This document shows positions 28,165-40,270 of a stretch of DNA of 64,000 nucleotides, piece by piece. A program made the position numbers and the translations under genes. The notes below the pieces were generated by a model. That model had not been told where the DNA came from, made no database searches, and was given only the letters and a program-made list of their open reading frames with translations. Numbering within the stretch: position 1 is the first letter of the stretch; each line of letters starts with the position of its first letter. The stretch comes from Anseranas semipalmata (Eukaryota > Chordata > Aves > Anseriformes > Anseranatidae), in the NCBI GenBank assembly GCA_013399115.1, contig VXAA01006435.1, positions 734,611-798,610 of the forward strand. Reading direction: 5' to 3'.

Positions 28165-28372
28165 ACCTAAATATAAAGGAAACAAGATTTTTCTCAGTGC
28201 AAGTGGTTAAGTACCAGAACAGGTGCCAAGAAAGGCTGCAAATTCTCCATCCCTAGAAATACTCAAAACCAGTCCAAAGAAGACCTTGAGTAACCTGATC
28301 GCACTTTGGGATCAGCACTGCTTTGAGTGGAGGGGTTGGATTAGAGAGCCCAATTTAGTCTGTGATGTTTAT
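28165..28372 (+). mobile_element. CR1 LINE fragment, 3' region
   Basis: Recognised from 'agtggttaagtaccagaaca', 'ctccatccctagaaatactc', 'aaaaccagtcc' and 'ggaggggttggattagagag'. This is the usual order in the CR1 3' end (sense plus). Divergence is high. The ATTCTATG terminus is missing. Confidence 0.82.
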
Positions 28373-31300
28373 TTTAAAAGCCATCAACATCCAGTTTGAA
28401 ATGGGAAAGTAACTTGTTTTCATCAGTGGCTTTCCAACACTAAACTATCAGCACCCAGACCCCCTAGAGTAATCAAAATGTGTTGCTTTGGCAGTGCCAA
28501 CATAAGCCAACAGCTTTTTAATTTTTCCTTGGGATTGTTAAACTAGAAGTTTTCCATAAAATGGGCACTTCTCTGAGCCACAATTTCTTCTAAAAAACAT
28601 ACAGGGGAAAAAAAAAATTAACTTACTTTTGGAGTTGCACATCTGCCTTACTTCCTGATGTCCTTTTAGTGTATTTTCCCAGTCCCCCAAGCATTTTTGA
28701 TGTCGCTGTTAATAACATCTACATGAACACGTGTATTTTACACATACCTACCCAGCTACGTACAGACACAGCACCACACATGGATGGTAAATACTGAAGA
28801 CTACTAAAATTATCAAATTCTACCATGCTGCACATGTTAAATGAGGGAAATGCATTCTCAGTCCCATCATGTCTTTTGCTGCCACTGGTAGATATTAGGA
28901 TTTCTCCAGCCTCACACCCTTTTTCAGTAATCCCCTGAAGCATCACCATGAATTTCAGAAAGGAAGAGCCCTGTCTCTCCAGCTGTCACACTGCCATCTA
29001 TGTTACAAGGAGGAAAGATACACTAGTTAGGTTCAAGGATGCTTCACCTGGAATTCATCATCTGAATTACTTTAAAATTTACTAATACAAGGACTTCTTT
29101 TTCTCTTTTTTTCCCCTCTTTTTTTTCCCCTTTTATTTTTGTTAGTGATGTGGTGAAGAATTCTTTTTGATCACTAACTGTTCTCAGAAACTTCTCTGTG
29201 AAGCTTTTAGGATTATTTTAATAACTAATTAACACAATCATTGACACAGGATGAAATCCTTTGCATTGCACTTACTGCTATTATTATTATTACGAAGATG
29301 ACTGGTTTTGCCAATAAGGTGCTAGTGTGCTAAACCTGTCGAGCACAAGTGCATGTTGAATTAACTGTTATGCTCTATCCCTTCACTTTAAGAAGACATT
29401 AACCTCAACCTTACATTTGAAAGGTTGACAATGGGAAAAGCTAAACATCACTACAAACACTTTTAGCACTGGACACTCTGCAGAAGTTAAGGGGATCTGA
29501 AGTCTAACATGGTGGTATTCTCCTCTTCCCAGTACCTGCCATATTCACGTCCACCTAAGCAGGACATTAACGCAATAATCAGTCTTCAAGAGCAACAGAA
29601 AAAAGGGCTTGAGGTTGTCCAAATATTAGAAAAGTTGTGGGGCTTTATCTGATTTGTGAGTGGGGCAGAGAAAAAGGACAAGCTGCATATTAACTCAAAC
29701 TCTTCATTAGGCTTGTAAAATCCATAGGTCAGTTCTAGGCTTATTGCTTATCACAAAAATCAGCATACTGGGACAGTCCACAGATAGCAATTAAGTCCAG
29801 AAGTATAACAACAAGTTGGCCTAGAAGATGAAAGGAACTAGAAAAAGAGAAGTGGTGTTCTCCAAGACCTTTATTAAAAAAAAAAAAAAATCTACACAAA
29901 GTCCGATACAATACTCTATTTTTTACTTTGACTAAATAATGTCATACTCTACCTTCAAGGAACAGCATGATCTTTTTTCTTTTTTCTTTTTTTTTTTTTT
30001 TTTTAAAAGGTTGCACTCCACGTTTAAAAGTTCTGATTGTTCCCCAGCTGGCTTTCCTTAAAACATTTGACAAACACGTTCACTCAACTTTAATGTTTTT
30101 CTCTCCATGTTCTATCTACATCGTCAAAATATCCTTTCACTATATAAATATTGCATCCCAATTCTGGGACATCATATAGTGAAGTACAAAAGTGAAGTAG
30201 AAACATACTAGAACAAGTCTTTCATATTTCCTGAAAGGATCTGATATCTTAGATAGCATTTATTATTATGGAATTTATGAAACATTTATTTTTAGTAGGA
30301 AAAATTATAACAAAAAAAGTACACCCCCACAGGCCACACATGCAACATCTCAGAGACATTCCAGGCTAAGGAAAGCTCTAAAGAAACAGCATATAGGGCT
30401 TGAATAATTTTGGTTATCTGGGGTCAGAAACAATTTTCTTAGTTAATAAGTTACAACTCGTTAACATACCATCACTGAAAACAATTATCTTAATCCTATA
30501 TACTTCAGCTAAAGAAAAATTAAATACAACTGATTTTATGAAGAGCTAACAAACTAGCATATCACACCGGCACCGGCTTAGATGCAGCACTGTGTCAAAC
30601 TAAATTTCAGAAATATTAATAAGCTGGCACAAAGAAAAATCAAAACATACAATTACTAAAAAGGTGAGACAAAGCACATTCAGATAATGCAACAATAACA
30701 CCCTACTTATCTTAAAGCGTCAGTGAGGGATGAATAGCAGTACGTTAAAATGGTAAATTTATTTTCCTCAACGGAAGTTAAATTAACCATGCCTGTCATC
30801 TGTTTTGTTTATTGTTTAATGGGCAAGGTTCATGGTTTATAAACAATTATTTATGCTAGCAACTATGTAATAGGCTATATCACATTACAATGCAAAAAAA
30901 AAAAAAGAATACGGTGCTTTCAAGCAAAAATCTATTCTATTTCCAGATAACACAAGATTGGGAGCTCTCCACTTCCAGCTGTTTTACTCAGTAAGAATCA
31001 GCTCAGTCATCACACGCCATTGACACTAACACAGATTACCATACCTGTCATACCATCGCAATTTAATAAAACTTCCACAGCACCACTACTAAATAAAACT
31101 TCACTAGTATGTCGAACAAAGCTTAGAAAGAAAATGCAGGAGTATCTGTTTCAACTTAAGTACAATTGTTGAAAAAAATATATAAATATTATTTGCATTA
31201 TAGAATTGCATTTCTGTTGCATTGCATTTGTTTTTGGATTATTGTGCATTTGAAGTAATAAATAAGCATAGCTCTAAAATAAATTAGTTTTCACATTTAA

Positions 31301-31691
31301 TTTCTAAATAATGCTCAACTAAAATGGCTACTCTAAGGCAAGTCAGAAAAGTCACTTAACAGATTTTACAAATATCTGTAAAACTGAAGTTTCAAAACTA
31401 AGGTAAGCCTTACAGTTTAGGCATCACTTCTTTTCATAAGAATATTTTTAAAAGGCATTCACAAGACTATTGGACTTAAAGCAAGAAATTAACAAAATGC
31501 ACTTTACTACTTTATACAAAATCCTACTTCTAATTAATAAAATATATATTAGGTGAAAACAAGAAAACTCAAATTCTAGCATCACTGTCATGTACTCAGT
31601 CAACTTGATTTACGTTGAAAGATTGTCATCATTCTTACAACAATGTCAACAGTGCAAGCAGTAGGACAAAACAGATTGAAGTTACACTCAC

Positions 31692-31730
31692 CTGCAGCCC
31701 TCTTCTTCGAAGAATACTTGAATCATCCAT
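31692..31730 (-). CDS. MAST2: MAST2 alternative first coding exon (MDDSSILRRRGLQ N-terminus)
   Basis: This exon encodes 13 codons, MDDSSILRRRGLQ, ending at a strong donor CTGCAG|GTGAGTG in phase 0. The ATG has G at -3 and G at +4, a good initiation context. An in-frame TGA lies 36-38 bases upstream of the ATG with no other ATG between them. The preceding sequence has no polypyrimidine tract, so this reads as a first exon with its 5'UTR, not a spliced internal exon. MAST3 as recalled starts MDESSLLRRRGLQ and continues KELSLPRRG. The same short start in this MAST2 locus fits a paralogous alternative N-terminus. Phase agrees with splicing to the exon that follows exon 56293-56151. Transcripts from here would lack the two long-isoform exons. 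The exact transcription start is unknown. Confidence 0.85.
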
Positions 31731-31875
31731 ATCTTGACTCTGCTGATCACAAATTCCTCCTAAAGCTCACTTGCTTCTGGCTAGCTTTGCTCTCTAACTG
31801 TTAAAGAAGTCCATTATTTTCAAACTTTTTCTCCCCCCTCCACCCCTCCTCCATGCACTCTAAAAATAGGACATG
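31731..31875 (-). promoter_or_regulatory. MAST2: Putative 5'UTR and core promoter of the alternative MAST2 first exon
   Basis: Upstream of the alternative ATG, on the minus strand, lie a purine-rich G tract (complement of 31825-31852, several G runs) and then CTATTTTTAG at 31869-31860. The latter is a perfect MEF2 consensus, CTA(A/T)4TAG, and can also act as a TATA-like element. Initiation about 30 bases downstream would give a 5'UTR of roughly 100 nt. MEF2 sites mark muscle and neuronal promoters, so tissue-restricted use is an inference. No CpG island is present at this start. Confidence 0.45.
31860..31869. promoter_or_regulatory. MEF2 consensus site
   Basis: CTAAAAATAG matches CTA(A/T)4TAG exactly. 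It lies 130 bases upstream of the alternative MAST2 ATG at 31730. Position and match support function, but a 10-mer can occur by chance. Confidence 0.5.
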
Positions 31876-32640
31876 GTCTTTCACTTGCCTGTCATGAAGA
31901 ACCGCAGCCAGGGCTTCTGTACTATTTGTACTATTTGTACATAATTTTGCCTGCCTCTTTTGTGACAGATTTAGCAGGTCACATTGGAAAAATCTGTTTG
32001 ACTTTCCTAAATCTTTTCAAGGTTGGATGTCTCATTCCCCTCATATACACAACTGGCTAGAAATATAATAATCCACGACTCCACGTAAGACCAAAGAGTG
32101 GAATTGAATTCAGATCCCCCACACACTTATTTTTCCTTTATTTCCATTTACTTGAGCTACACAGGGGATCAGCAAACTACAACAGCTGCCTTCATTTACT
32201 GTCCATAATAAGCTCACAATATCCAGGTCACATTTCCTTTAAAAAACGCATGCTCATACTTAACTAAAAATCAATTCTGTGGACAGACAGGGAACAGTAC
32301 TATTTAAAATTAGAAAAAGAACTCACTATGAAACAATAAAAATTTTATTTCTCCAAATTCCGAAAAATTCCTTTACTCCTTTGTATGACAAAGCAAATGT
32401 CAGACTCTTCAGATACTGTCGCACATTCTTTTGTTTCTGCTATCTCTGAGGTATGCTGGTCTCCTTCTCATATGCAGCAGACACGGCACATTCTTTAGTT
32501 CATTGCTGAGATCTTGCGACTCTTACACGCTGAAGGGTCTGGAACACATGTTGCAAGTTCTGAACATATAAGCATTCATTCATCTATTCATCACTGACAG
32601 AGCTGTCTTAAGAAGCCCTTCCCTCTTCGTCATCCATGGC

Positions 32641-32680
32641 AAAAAGGAAAAAAAAAAAAAAAGAAAAGAAAAAAAAAAAG
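32641..32680. repeat. A-rich low-complexity tract
   Basis: A runs interrupted by G, about 40 bases. Confidence 0.85.
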
Positions 32681-33685
32681 CACAGTTCAGCTGAGGCTTT
32701 TTCAGTCTGTCCTGCAGTTTCTGTTTGCCAGCTCCCAGCTTCACACAGACAACTCCAGCAAGGTCAAAAGAGGCTTTGCCCCTTTATGTATGTTATCCCA
32801 ATCGCGTTTTAAAATATGAGCTGTTAGTCTGTGTTGAAAAACAAACAATGATAACACTTCTAGCTATACAAAACACCATTTCAATAAAAATAAAAACCTG
32901 GATACATTCATCTCAGTATTATTTAAATTACTGAGCATCTCATGGAATCTTTGTGCTATGCATGTCCTTTTTATATTAGAAAGGAAAAAAAAAGGAAATA
33001 TTGCAAATATAATCAACAACCTACTGCAGCAACGACCTACAATTTCTTAGAAGAAAGCTAAAGCAACAGATTTCATCTCCTGATAAAAGCTTAGGAAGAA
33101 CCTATTTATAACTTCTGAATATAAATACTGTATTTAAAAAGAACCTAACTTCAGCCTCTGAAGGATTTCACTAGATACATAAAAGAAATCAAACTTCATG
33201 AAGAGCTGTGTTTATGAGGGGATTTCAGCCAGACATCCTGAAGTGTGCAAATGCAGCAACGAGGAGAGCCCAGACCATCGGCTGCCTACCACAGCTTGAT
33301 GAAATGTTCCTGTTCCCACAGTTATGACAGCTGCGAACCAAAAAAGTCTCCGTAAAAGCACACAGGTTGACGGTGCTTAAAGGAATATATATTTACATGG
33401 AAATCTTTAGTTGATCTTCACGCTACGTGACCGAGTCACATGAGCTAAACACATCATTGTAAAGTCAGCTGAAAGCAGATACAACTCAATCCCATTCACC
33501 AGGCTTTTTCTGATCCTCTGCAGAGCCAGTGTGGTCTTTTATTGTGAGTAGCTAATAAATCCTCATCTTGCCGATACCTCCTTCCATCTGCCGTTTTAAA
33601 CAACTGAATGCTGAATTAGGTCTGCAGAGTCTTTGTGCGCTCCCCAACAGGGCAGGCAGCCACACAGCGGCTGAGCAGGCAGCTC

Positions 33686-33930
33686 ATTTGCATGGTGTAT
33701 ACTGTACCATATAAAAAGCAGCGCGCTCCTGAAAACAACTCAATGAGCCACTCCATTTTAAAGGCACAGCATCTTCTTCTGCGGATCCGAGTGGGAAACG
33801 CTAAGCTGTACGCGAAACTCTGCGTGCGAACTTAGACCGTGGCACCGGGAAGAACGGCAGCAGAAAAACGCAGATAAAGCTCCGGTTAAAAGCAGACTGA
33901 AACATAAGACGATCGTGTTTCTTCGCTGTA
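33686..33930 (+). promoter_or_regulatory. Candidate TATA/octamer promoter in a CpG-enriched block, opposite to MAST2
   Basis: On the plus strand an octamer ATTTGCAT (33686-33693) is followed 16 bases later by TATAAAAAG (33710-33718), then GCAGCGCGC and about 200 bases with many CpGs (for example GTACGCGAAAC and CTGCGTGCGAAC). The rest of the window is strongly CpG-poor. The arrangement recalls octamer-TATA promoters such as those of H2B genes, but no histone or other ORF follows. It would drive a transcript antisense to MAST2, starting near 33740, about 2 kb upstream of the alternative first exon. It could instead be an enhancer for that exon. Confidence 0.35.
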
Positions 33931-35731
33931 ATATTTTGGATGGATTTCAGTGTTACTTCCTGCGTTTTGCCATCAAATAAGCTTCTTCGGAAAAGTAATC
34001 CTAAAACTATAACTTCCCTTATCAGAAATTAGCATCAAACAAATTCTATTTTTACTAAAAATCCCATAGAAATAAAACATTTTGGCATGCATACTCACCT
34101 ATATTACATGCATTTGGCACTTTATATTTAGCTTATAATAAATTTTAGTAATATTTATATTAAACCATGCACTAGCTGGATCATAGATTTTATGCCTTCT
34201 GACTAAGCCCACCAGCATGAAACAGCATATGCTGTGAGAGGAACCAAGCAATCTTAACAATTATGCAGTACCTTTTACATGGTATTATCTTACTAAATCT
34301 ACCACTAAACGAAAGGGTTTAAGCCTGGTAACACAATAGCATACAGTTCCACTTATTTTTATAACATAACTGAAAACATTCTCATTAGCACATATACATC
34401 TAATCCTTCGTGGATTATTTACCTTAATATTCAGGCATTGCCAATTCTCAAAATGTCTTCACAAGTGACTTATAATTGATTGAGGCTGGCACAAGTCTCA
34501 AAATACCATGAGAATCATCTGTTCTCTTCCAAATTTCAAGCTTTCTTGGGGAGAATGCTTTCAAATTGGCTGCCTGCCACACTTACCCAGTTTCTGGGGT
34601 AGAGAAGCCAATCAGAGCTGCTGCAAAAAAGCAGGCATGGTTTTTCCTCCAGCTTCCCTCTCTCCTTCCCTTCTTCAGAGCAAACAATTCTTATTGGAAC
34701 AGCAGATCAAAAACTACCACAAAAAAATCCCAAATGTGGTGACTACCTTTTTCTTCCCTTTGATTTAACTATTATCAGTCATCCACTCTCCCTTTTCCTT
34801 CCTTCAACAAAATCTACCCTTCAAAAGCAATCATGAAAGAGGGTGGGAGAGAATACTCAGGACCAAACTGAATCAAGTGAAGGACAAATGGAATTTAAAG
34901 TTATTCTCTGACGCTGAATTTTTTTCTCACAAAACATTACCTTTAGAAATTTATCTGACATTTTGTCAAGAGACTACTCCATCCTTTGTCACTCATTTGA
35001 GCATCTTGAGAGGTCTGCAGATAAGTTTCCAATCAACGATGAGAAAGTATTTGTATAAAAGATTTCACTAAGAGATATAGTACTGAAGGATACTAAAGAA
35101 ACTGAAGTACATAACATAGAGCTTTATCATTTATGTAAGAAGTCATAAAACAAATTTCTCCAACCATTTTCAGATGCAGGCACCATTTATAAAGGGTCTA
35201 ATAAAATATCTGTTTATCAGAAGAAAAATTCAAAATAAGGAGTCATGTAATCTTTGAATCCTTTAAGAATCACAGATCTACCCTTAGCATTCAACCTCAC
35301 TAGGGAAAAAATGAAATTAGGAAGTGGGATAAAAAGCAGGAGACTGACGTTATTGGTGAACAAACTCTGACAAGCTAACTCAATTCTTCCTTCTTCCATC
35401 AAACTAAAAGAAATCTGGTGAAGATTTTGCTTTCTCCTCAGGAAGGAGAGAAGAGGAAGAAAAAGGGCAGTATGGCACTGGGATCACTTGGACATAATCT
35501 AACCAATTCCAGAGCAGAGCCTTCCTACCCTCCCACTAAAATCTTAAGTGAGGCACAGCTAAAAAAAAAAAAACAAAGTCGTCCATGTAGGATGATTTAC
35601 ATTCTTTGAGACACTGTATAAAACAGACGTACACTTGCATTCCCCTGTTGTCCTTCAGGAAGGAAAGGCGTAGTTGTACCAAAGGCTTAATTTTCATCAT
35701 TCTGTATCTTTTCAACTAATGAAGAAAAAAA

Positions 35732-35770
35732 AAGTGCTAAAAAAAAAAAAAAAAAGAAAAAAGAAAAGAA
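35732..35770. repeat. A-rich low-complexity tract
   Basis: A run of more than 15 A, then AAGAAAA units. Confidence 0.8.
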
Positions 35771-36239
35771 ATTTACACAAATATTTTCTACCACAGTCTG
35801 AAATGGCCATCATGTGTCTTTCTGTATAAGCAAAAGTAAGTTTTTTCCAGTGACCTTTCTGTATAGAGCTCCAAATAAAGTATTTGGCTGCAGCACTCTC
35901 TCTGAAAAAGCTGTTCTATCTCGACTTGAAGACATCAGAAAACGGAAAGAGCCAGGAACTTCCAGTAAATGAGTTCCTGCAATGGTTAGCTTGATGAGTA
36001 GGGAAGGACAGCTTATTAGCTTTCCAATACCAGGATGAATTAAATGAGGCTATCAGCAATTTCCAAACAAACAAAAGGAGGCACCGCTTTGCACAATAGT
36101 CACATTGTGATAATTCTTGCTGTAAAAAGCTAAAAAAGTTCACACGAACATGGCTAGAAGACTTTGGACAAATTCATTGAAGCATCTGCCAAGAATTCTG
36201 AAAACAGAAAAATACACTGAAGAAGACCCCAAACCACAA

Positions 36240-36350
36240 ATAGCTGCAAGGATTCTGGAAAAGGATTCCGCCTCAGACACCTGCAATCAGCTGCTATCTG
36301 AAAGAAGCTAATGGGCTAACCCAGTGTAATCGTTCTATGTTCTTATTCAC
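36240..36350 (+). mobile_element. Probable old CR1-like 3' end
   Basis: The sequence 'tgggctaacccagtgtaatc' followed by 'gttctatgttctta' resembles the terminal part of old amniote CR1 families, where 'ctgacccagtatgg' is followed by a repeated TTCTTATG-type tail. The upstream 'ggaaaaggattccgcctcag' also fits. Strongly diverged, with approximate ends. Confidence 0.45.
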
Positions 36351-39300
36351 ATAGAAAGTGCAAAAGTGGTGCTTAGTGAAAACTGCAACCAACCTTACCC
36401 GACAGTGCAAAAAGGTGAAAGATCTGTTGGTCCAACCACTTTCTACTCGTGTGCCAAAAGGCACATCAACTCTAGGAGGGGGCTTGCACTTAGATTTCAG
36501 CCAGTACCTTCACTTCACTTTATATACTTGGGAGCAGCCTCCAAGAGCATTTCATTTCTGTTGATAAGAAATCTTTTCTCATCCATGCCGATTCAGACCT
36601 CATCCCACTGACTGCTACCAAAATCTATCACTCTTCTGTCTTGTGGAAGAAGAATCCAAAAGGTTAGAACAGTTCCAATAACTATGTCTGAAGCTGACTG
36701 GAGTTTTCCATCTGTTAACTTCGGTACAATCAAAGCAACAGTTCTTGTAGTTATTCTGTAGCTCAAGGGTATTTTTTTACAGTGTCAGTAAAAGATGACC
36801 AAAGGCATACCAATGTCACTGTTAGGAAAGCAATGACCACAGAAGACGCTATGAAGTAGTTCCTATGTACAATGCATCTTGCAAGAAAACAATTGAGAAA
36901 TTGTGAACAAGCTATTATCCTATTACTCACATTTTCTAATCACCAAAGAAACTGCAAAGAAGGGAGATGATTAAGAAAGGAGTCTGTATCTACTACATTA
37001 GAGTGTGCATATGCAGAGGCACAATGAAGCATCTGTACAGAATCGCATGGTTCATCTTTTAGCTGTGCTCAGTTTGTTTGTTGTACTATCTATGCTGAAC
37101 ATAAAATACCTTCTCAATATCTTAAACTATAATTGAAACTCCAGGCATATTTCAGGAATCACTCAATATTCATGGAAAAAGTTTCACCCAGTTTATTAAG
37201 AATGAACTAAAATATGAAGAGCAATTCGTTTTGCTGCGACTTTGTAGTTCTTTCAGGTCACTGCCTCCTGCCATCTTCTCTGGCCTGTACCATTGTATCA
37301 GCATGGAAACCTGCCACTACCATAAAAGCAAAAACAATAAAGACTATCTTAGCTATCAAATCATTCCACTGTGGATCAAAGTTTTGTGTATGCTCTAGTG
37401 TCATTTAAGCGAATGCAATAGCTGCACACCTTAAACTCACAACACTAGAGGTCTAAGTCCATCAACACGGACAGCTTATACAGACACGTAATTAAGCCAC
37501 TTGTGATATTTAGTATTTGCTACAGAAATACCAGAAATCCTCTTAATGCAACTTGGACCCTATTATGGGGAGATGTAGTGTGAAGAAGTCAACACTACAT
37601 AATAGGATGATCCAATGATGAAGATCCATTCATGGATCACTTGCCACACAAAAAGACCAGTCGCATTCAAAATCAGGCTACAACAACCCCAGCTTTTCAG
37701 TTATCAACAAGATGTAATGCTTTCTATTGCATGCTTTTATTATCGAGGAACTTTGAAAAGAACAATACCTTAATCTAGCATACTGAGATTCAAAATTCAC
37801 ACTTTTCATGATTCAAAACTCATTATTTTTCTTACTCTATTTAGTAAAAATGAAAAACAACAGGACATCAGTTTGTGCCAATCCTTAGAGACACATTTCC
37901 TTACATAACATATTGTCTGCCGGGGAAAAAGAGATCACTTGCCGGAAGATATTAGCTGACAATTTCAATGGAATGTTTTTCATAAATCTTTGGTAACATT
38001 TGTCTGTGCAACCAAATGAGCCAAATGTTTCACTGTCAATCTGAAACTTAAGTATTTGGGGATTTTTACTTATTTTGGTCAAGCTATGTTTATCTGGAGA
38101 TTTATAAATGTGTCCCTTTGAGACAAACTGACAGACTACCGAAACAAGGAAGGTTGATGAGGTAACTTGTTAAAATAAAAAACAAAAAAACAAAAAAAAC
38201 CACACCCAACTTGGCAGGCAACCAAAGGAAACTCGCCTGACAGCTTGTCTGAATTTCTTCTGGATTTCCTGCCTATTTACAAGATGCAATTTGAGAAACT
38301 AAGACCTTCGGAGCAAAGCTGTGCATTAACAATGAATTCTAATAGGAACTCATTCTGAACCACAACAAACGCTGCTTATGAGGTTTGGTCCTAGGGAGAA
38401 GAAATGCTGAGAAAATGCCTAAAATCCTCAAGTTTTCCACAATAATCAAGCCTTCACAGTGAATTTTCTCTTTCCAGTTTGTTAGCTTTAGATTCCTGTG
38501 CAAAGCTGGCCCATCCCCCACCCCCAATGCACTATGGAAGGCGGCACACCCCCTCATCTGCCATACAAATGTAAATTTGCTGTCGACAAGGCTGGAGGAA
38601 AGGGTTCATTCAACTGCAGACCAACTGTTTCCATACTGTACCATAGAAGGTATATTCAGCAGAGACACCAGCTTCCACGCAGGAACAAGCTCCTTGGCTC
38701 AAGCCACCTAGAAAGCGAACATCTTTGGAAAGGAATCTTCAATTAAACTTTAATATTTACATAAGATGTTGAATTCACTATGTAAACATTATTGTTCTGA
38801 AGTTAAACTGGCATTAGAACAGAATGGAAACTAGCGTCTCTGATGTTACATTTCAAATACAATTCCATTTTTAAAGGAAACACTTTTTCTGATAGGTGGA
38901 GAAGTTATTGCTGCAAATTTAAACCTGAAGAAACAGAATTTCTGTTTAGTACATGTTTAGATGACATTGCCAAAATCAGGATTCTATTACTTGATTCTTT
39001 GATAGCCCTCGTGCTTTAGAGACATTCAGACTTGAACAGCAATGAACACCTTTAATGAGAATGTGAACAAAACCAAAGCTCAAGGACTTAATACCAATGC
39101 TTGTCCCATCTCCCTCCTGAAAGGTATTCGTATTTAATGAAACATTTCTGTAACAACAAAACGTGTAGATGCAAGAATCCCACAGAAGAGACCCTGTGAA
39201 GCCAGTTAGCCCACAATCTATTTAGCCACAGAAACCAGTTCTACAAAAGCTACAAAATATGGCTGGATCTCATGTCTCATGCAAGCACACACTGAGAAAA

Positions 39301-40249
39301 CTTAACTCTGCAGAAGGTTTCCCCAGCTGTCCTCTTCAGTTCCTCCACGCTGCTGGCTAACAGCGCGCCTTCCGCAGCCTCACCCCAGCAGCAGCGGTTC
39401 TCACATACTTACTTGCCCTTTCTGCAAACTCTTCCCAAACTTCTACTCCTGATTCTTACCTCGTCATGAAAACGACATTTGACTTTCAAGACCAAGCTGA
39501 CAATTTTTGCATAGAAATAGCGCTTCCTTTACAGAGTTGAAGAGCTTTAAGAACAAGAAATTGCAGAGGTGTATGACTATACCAAGCTGTACTTCACTGT
39601 ATTTTCCTCTCACTTGTGTCTATAGAAGTTTTTGTCATTTTGGACTCTAAATTCTTCAGAACAAAAACTTAATGCTTGGCAAAATAGCCCCTTCTCTTAT
39701 ATTACACTAACTTAACATTTACAAGTCAGGAATTCCACGGTCGACGTAGCCATTAGGAAAAACGTCATTACAATTAACAACTTATTCTTCTTTGATTACT
39801 CCACTCAGAACAGAGTCTACAGCACTGAATGTATTTTTCCAGCTTAATCCACACACAATTCATTTCAACATACCTTAAATACGTGCACGGTTTTACCCTG
39901 GTTTCCAGCTGACATTTAAAGTGCTTAGACAAGTCCCCATGCTGTTAACTCCCACCATTTTGTCTGCTAAAGACCAATAACATCCATCCAAACACCGTCT
40001 CTGAAACAAATACTTGAAGATGATAAGCCAACACATTTGGAGTTAGAGGATTTTACTCTCCCCTGCTCTCCTTGTCCATATTGGACTAAGAGTACATTGA
40101 TATCCAGGGAAATGTCTTACAGGCAGTTTTTTGGCTGATGCATTCTGACAGATTTTTATTCTTCTTTTCCTGGTGTTACAGACAAACTTCTGCTATTCAT
40201 TTCTCACAAGTTTGTCAACCTCCCTTAAAATGCTACATGACTTAAAAGC

Positions 40250-40270
40250 TTTTTTTTTTTTTTTTTTTTT
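40250..40270. repeat. Poly-T tract
   Basis: About 20 T. It gives rise to phenylalanine-rich chance ORFs. Confidence 0.85.

Larger units (their letters stand above)
1..31691 (-). other. MAST2 intron downstream of the alternative first exon (partial)
   Basis: The sequence is AT-rich and noncoding, with stops in all frames apart from short chance ORFs. It contains the CR1 fragments, simple repeats and inverted repeats listed separately, plus one assembly gap. I searched the minus strand for the expected KELSLPRRGS / RTSNRKSLI exon and did not see it, so that exon is probably below position 1. Within 5780-6330 there is a modest rise in CpG and homeodomain/E-box motifs. I see nothing supportable in most of 14000-23800. 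Confidence 0.8.

Noticed and set aside
33635..33835. 66-codon ORF across the octamer-TATA unit, and the idea of a U6-type snRNA or histone promoter
   Set aside because: The ORF begins before the TATA box so would not be made from it. No snRNA or histone sequence follows, and the octamer is too close for a typical U6 distal element.
39330..39420. G+C-rich stretch with GCGCGCC and CAGCAGCAGCGG as a possible minus-strand exon
   Set aside because: The only donor nearby (CTGGG|GTGAGG) is weak, no acceptor in a matching phase is evident and the reading frames do not resemble MAST2.
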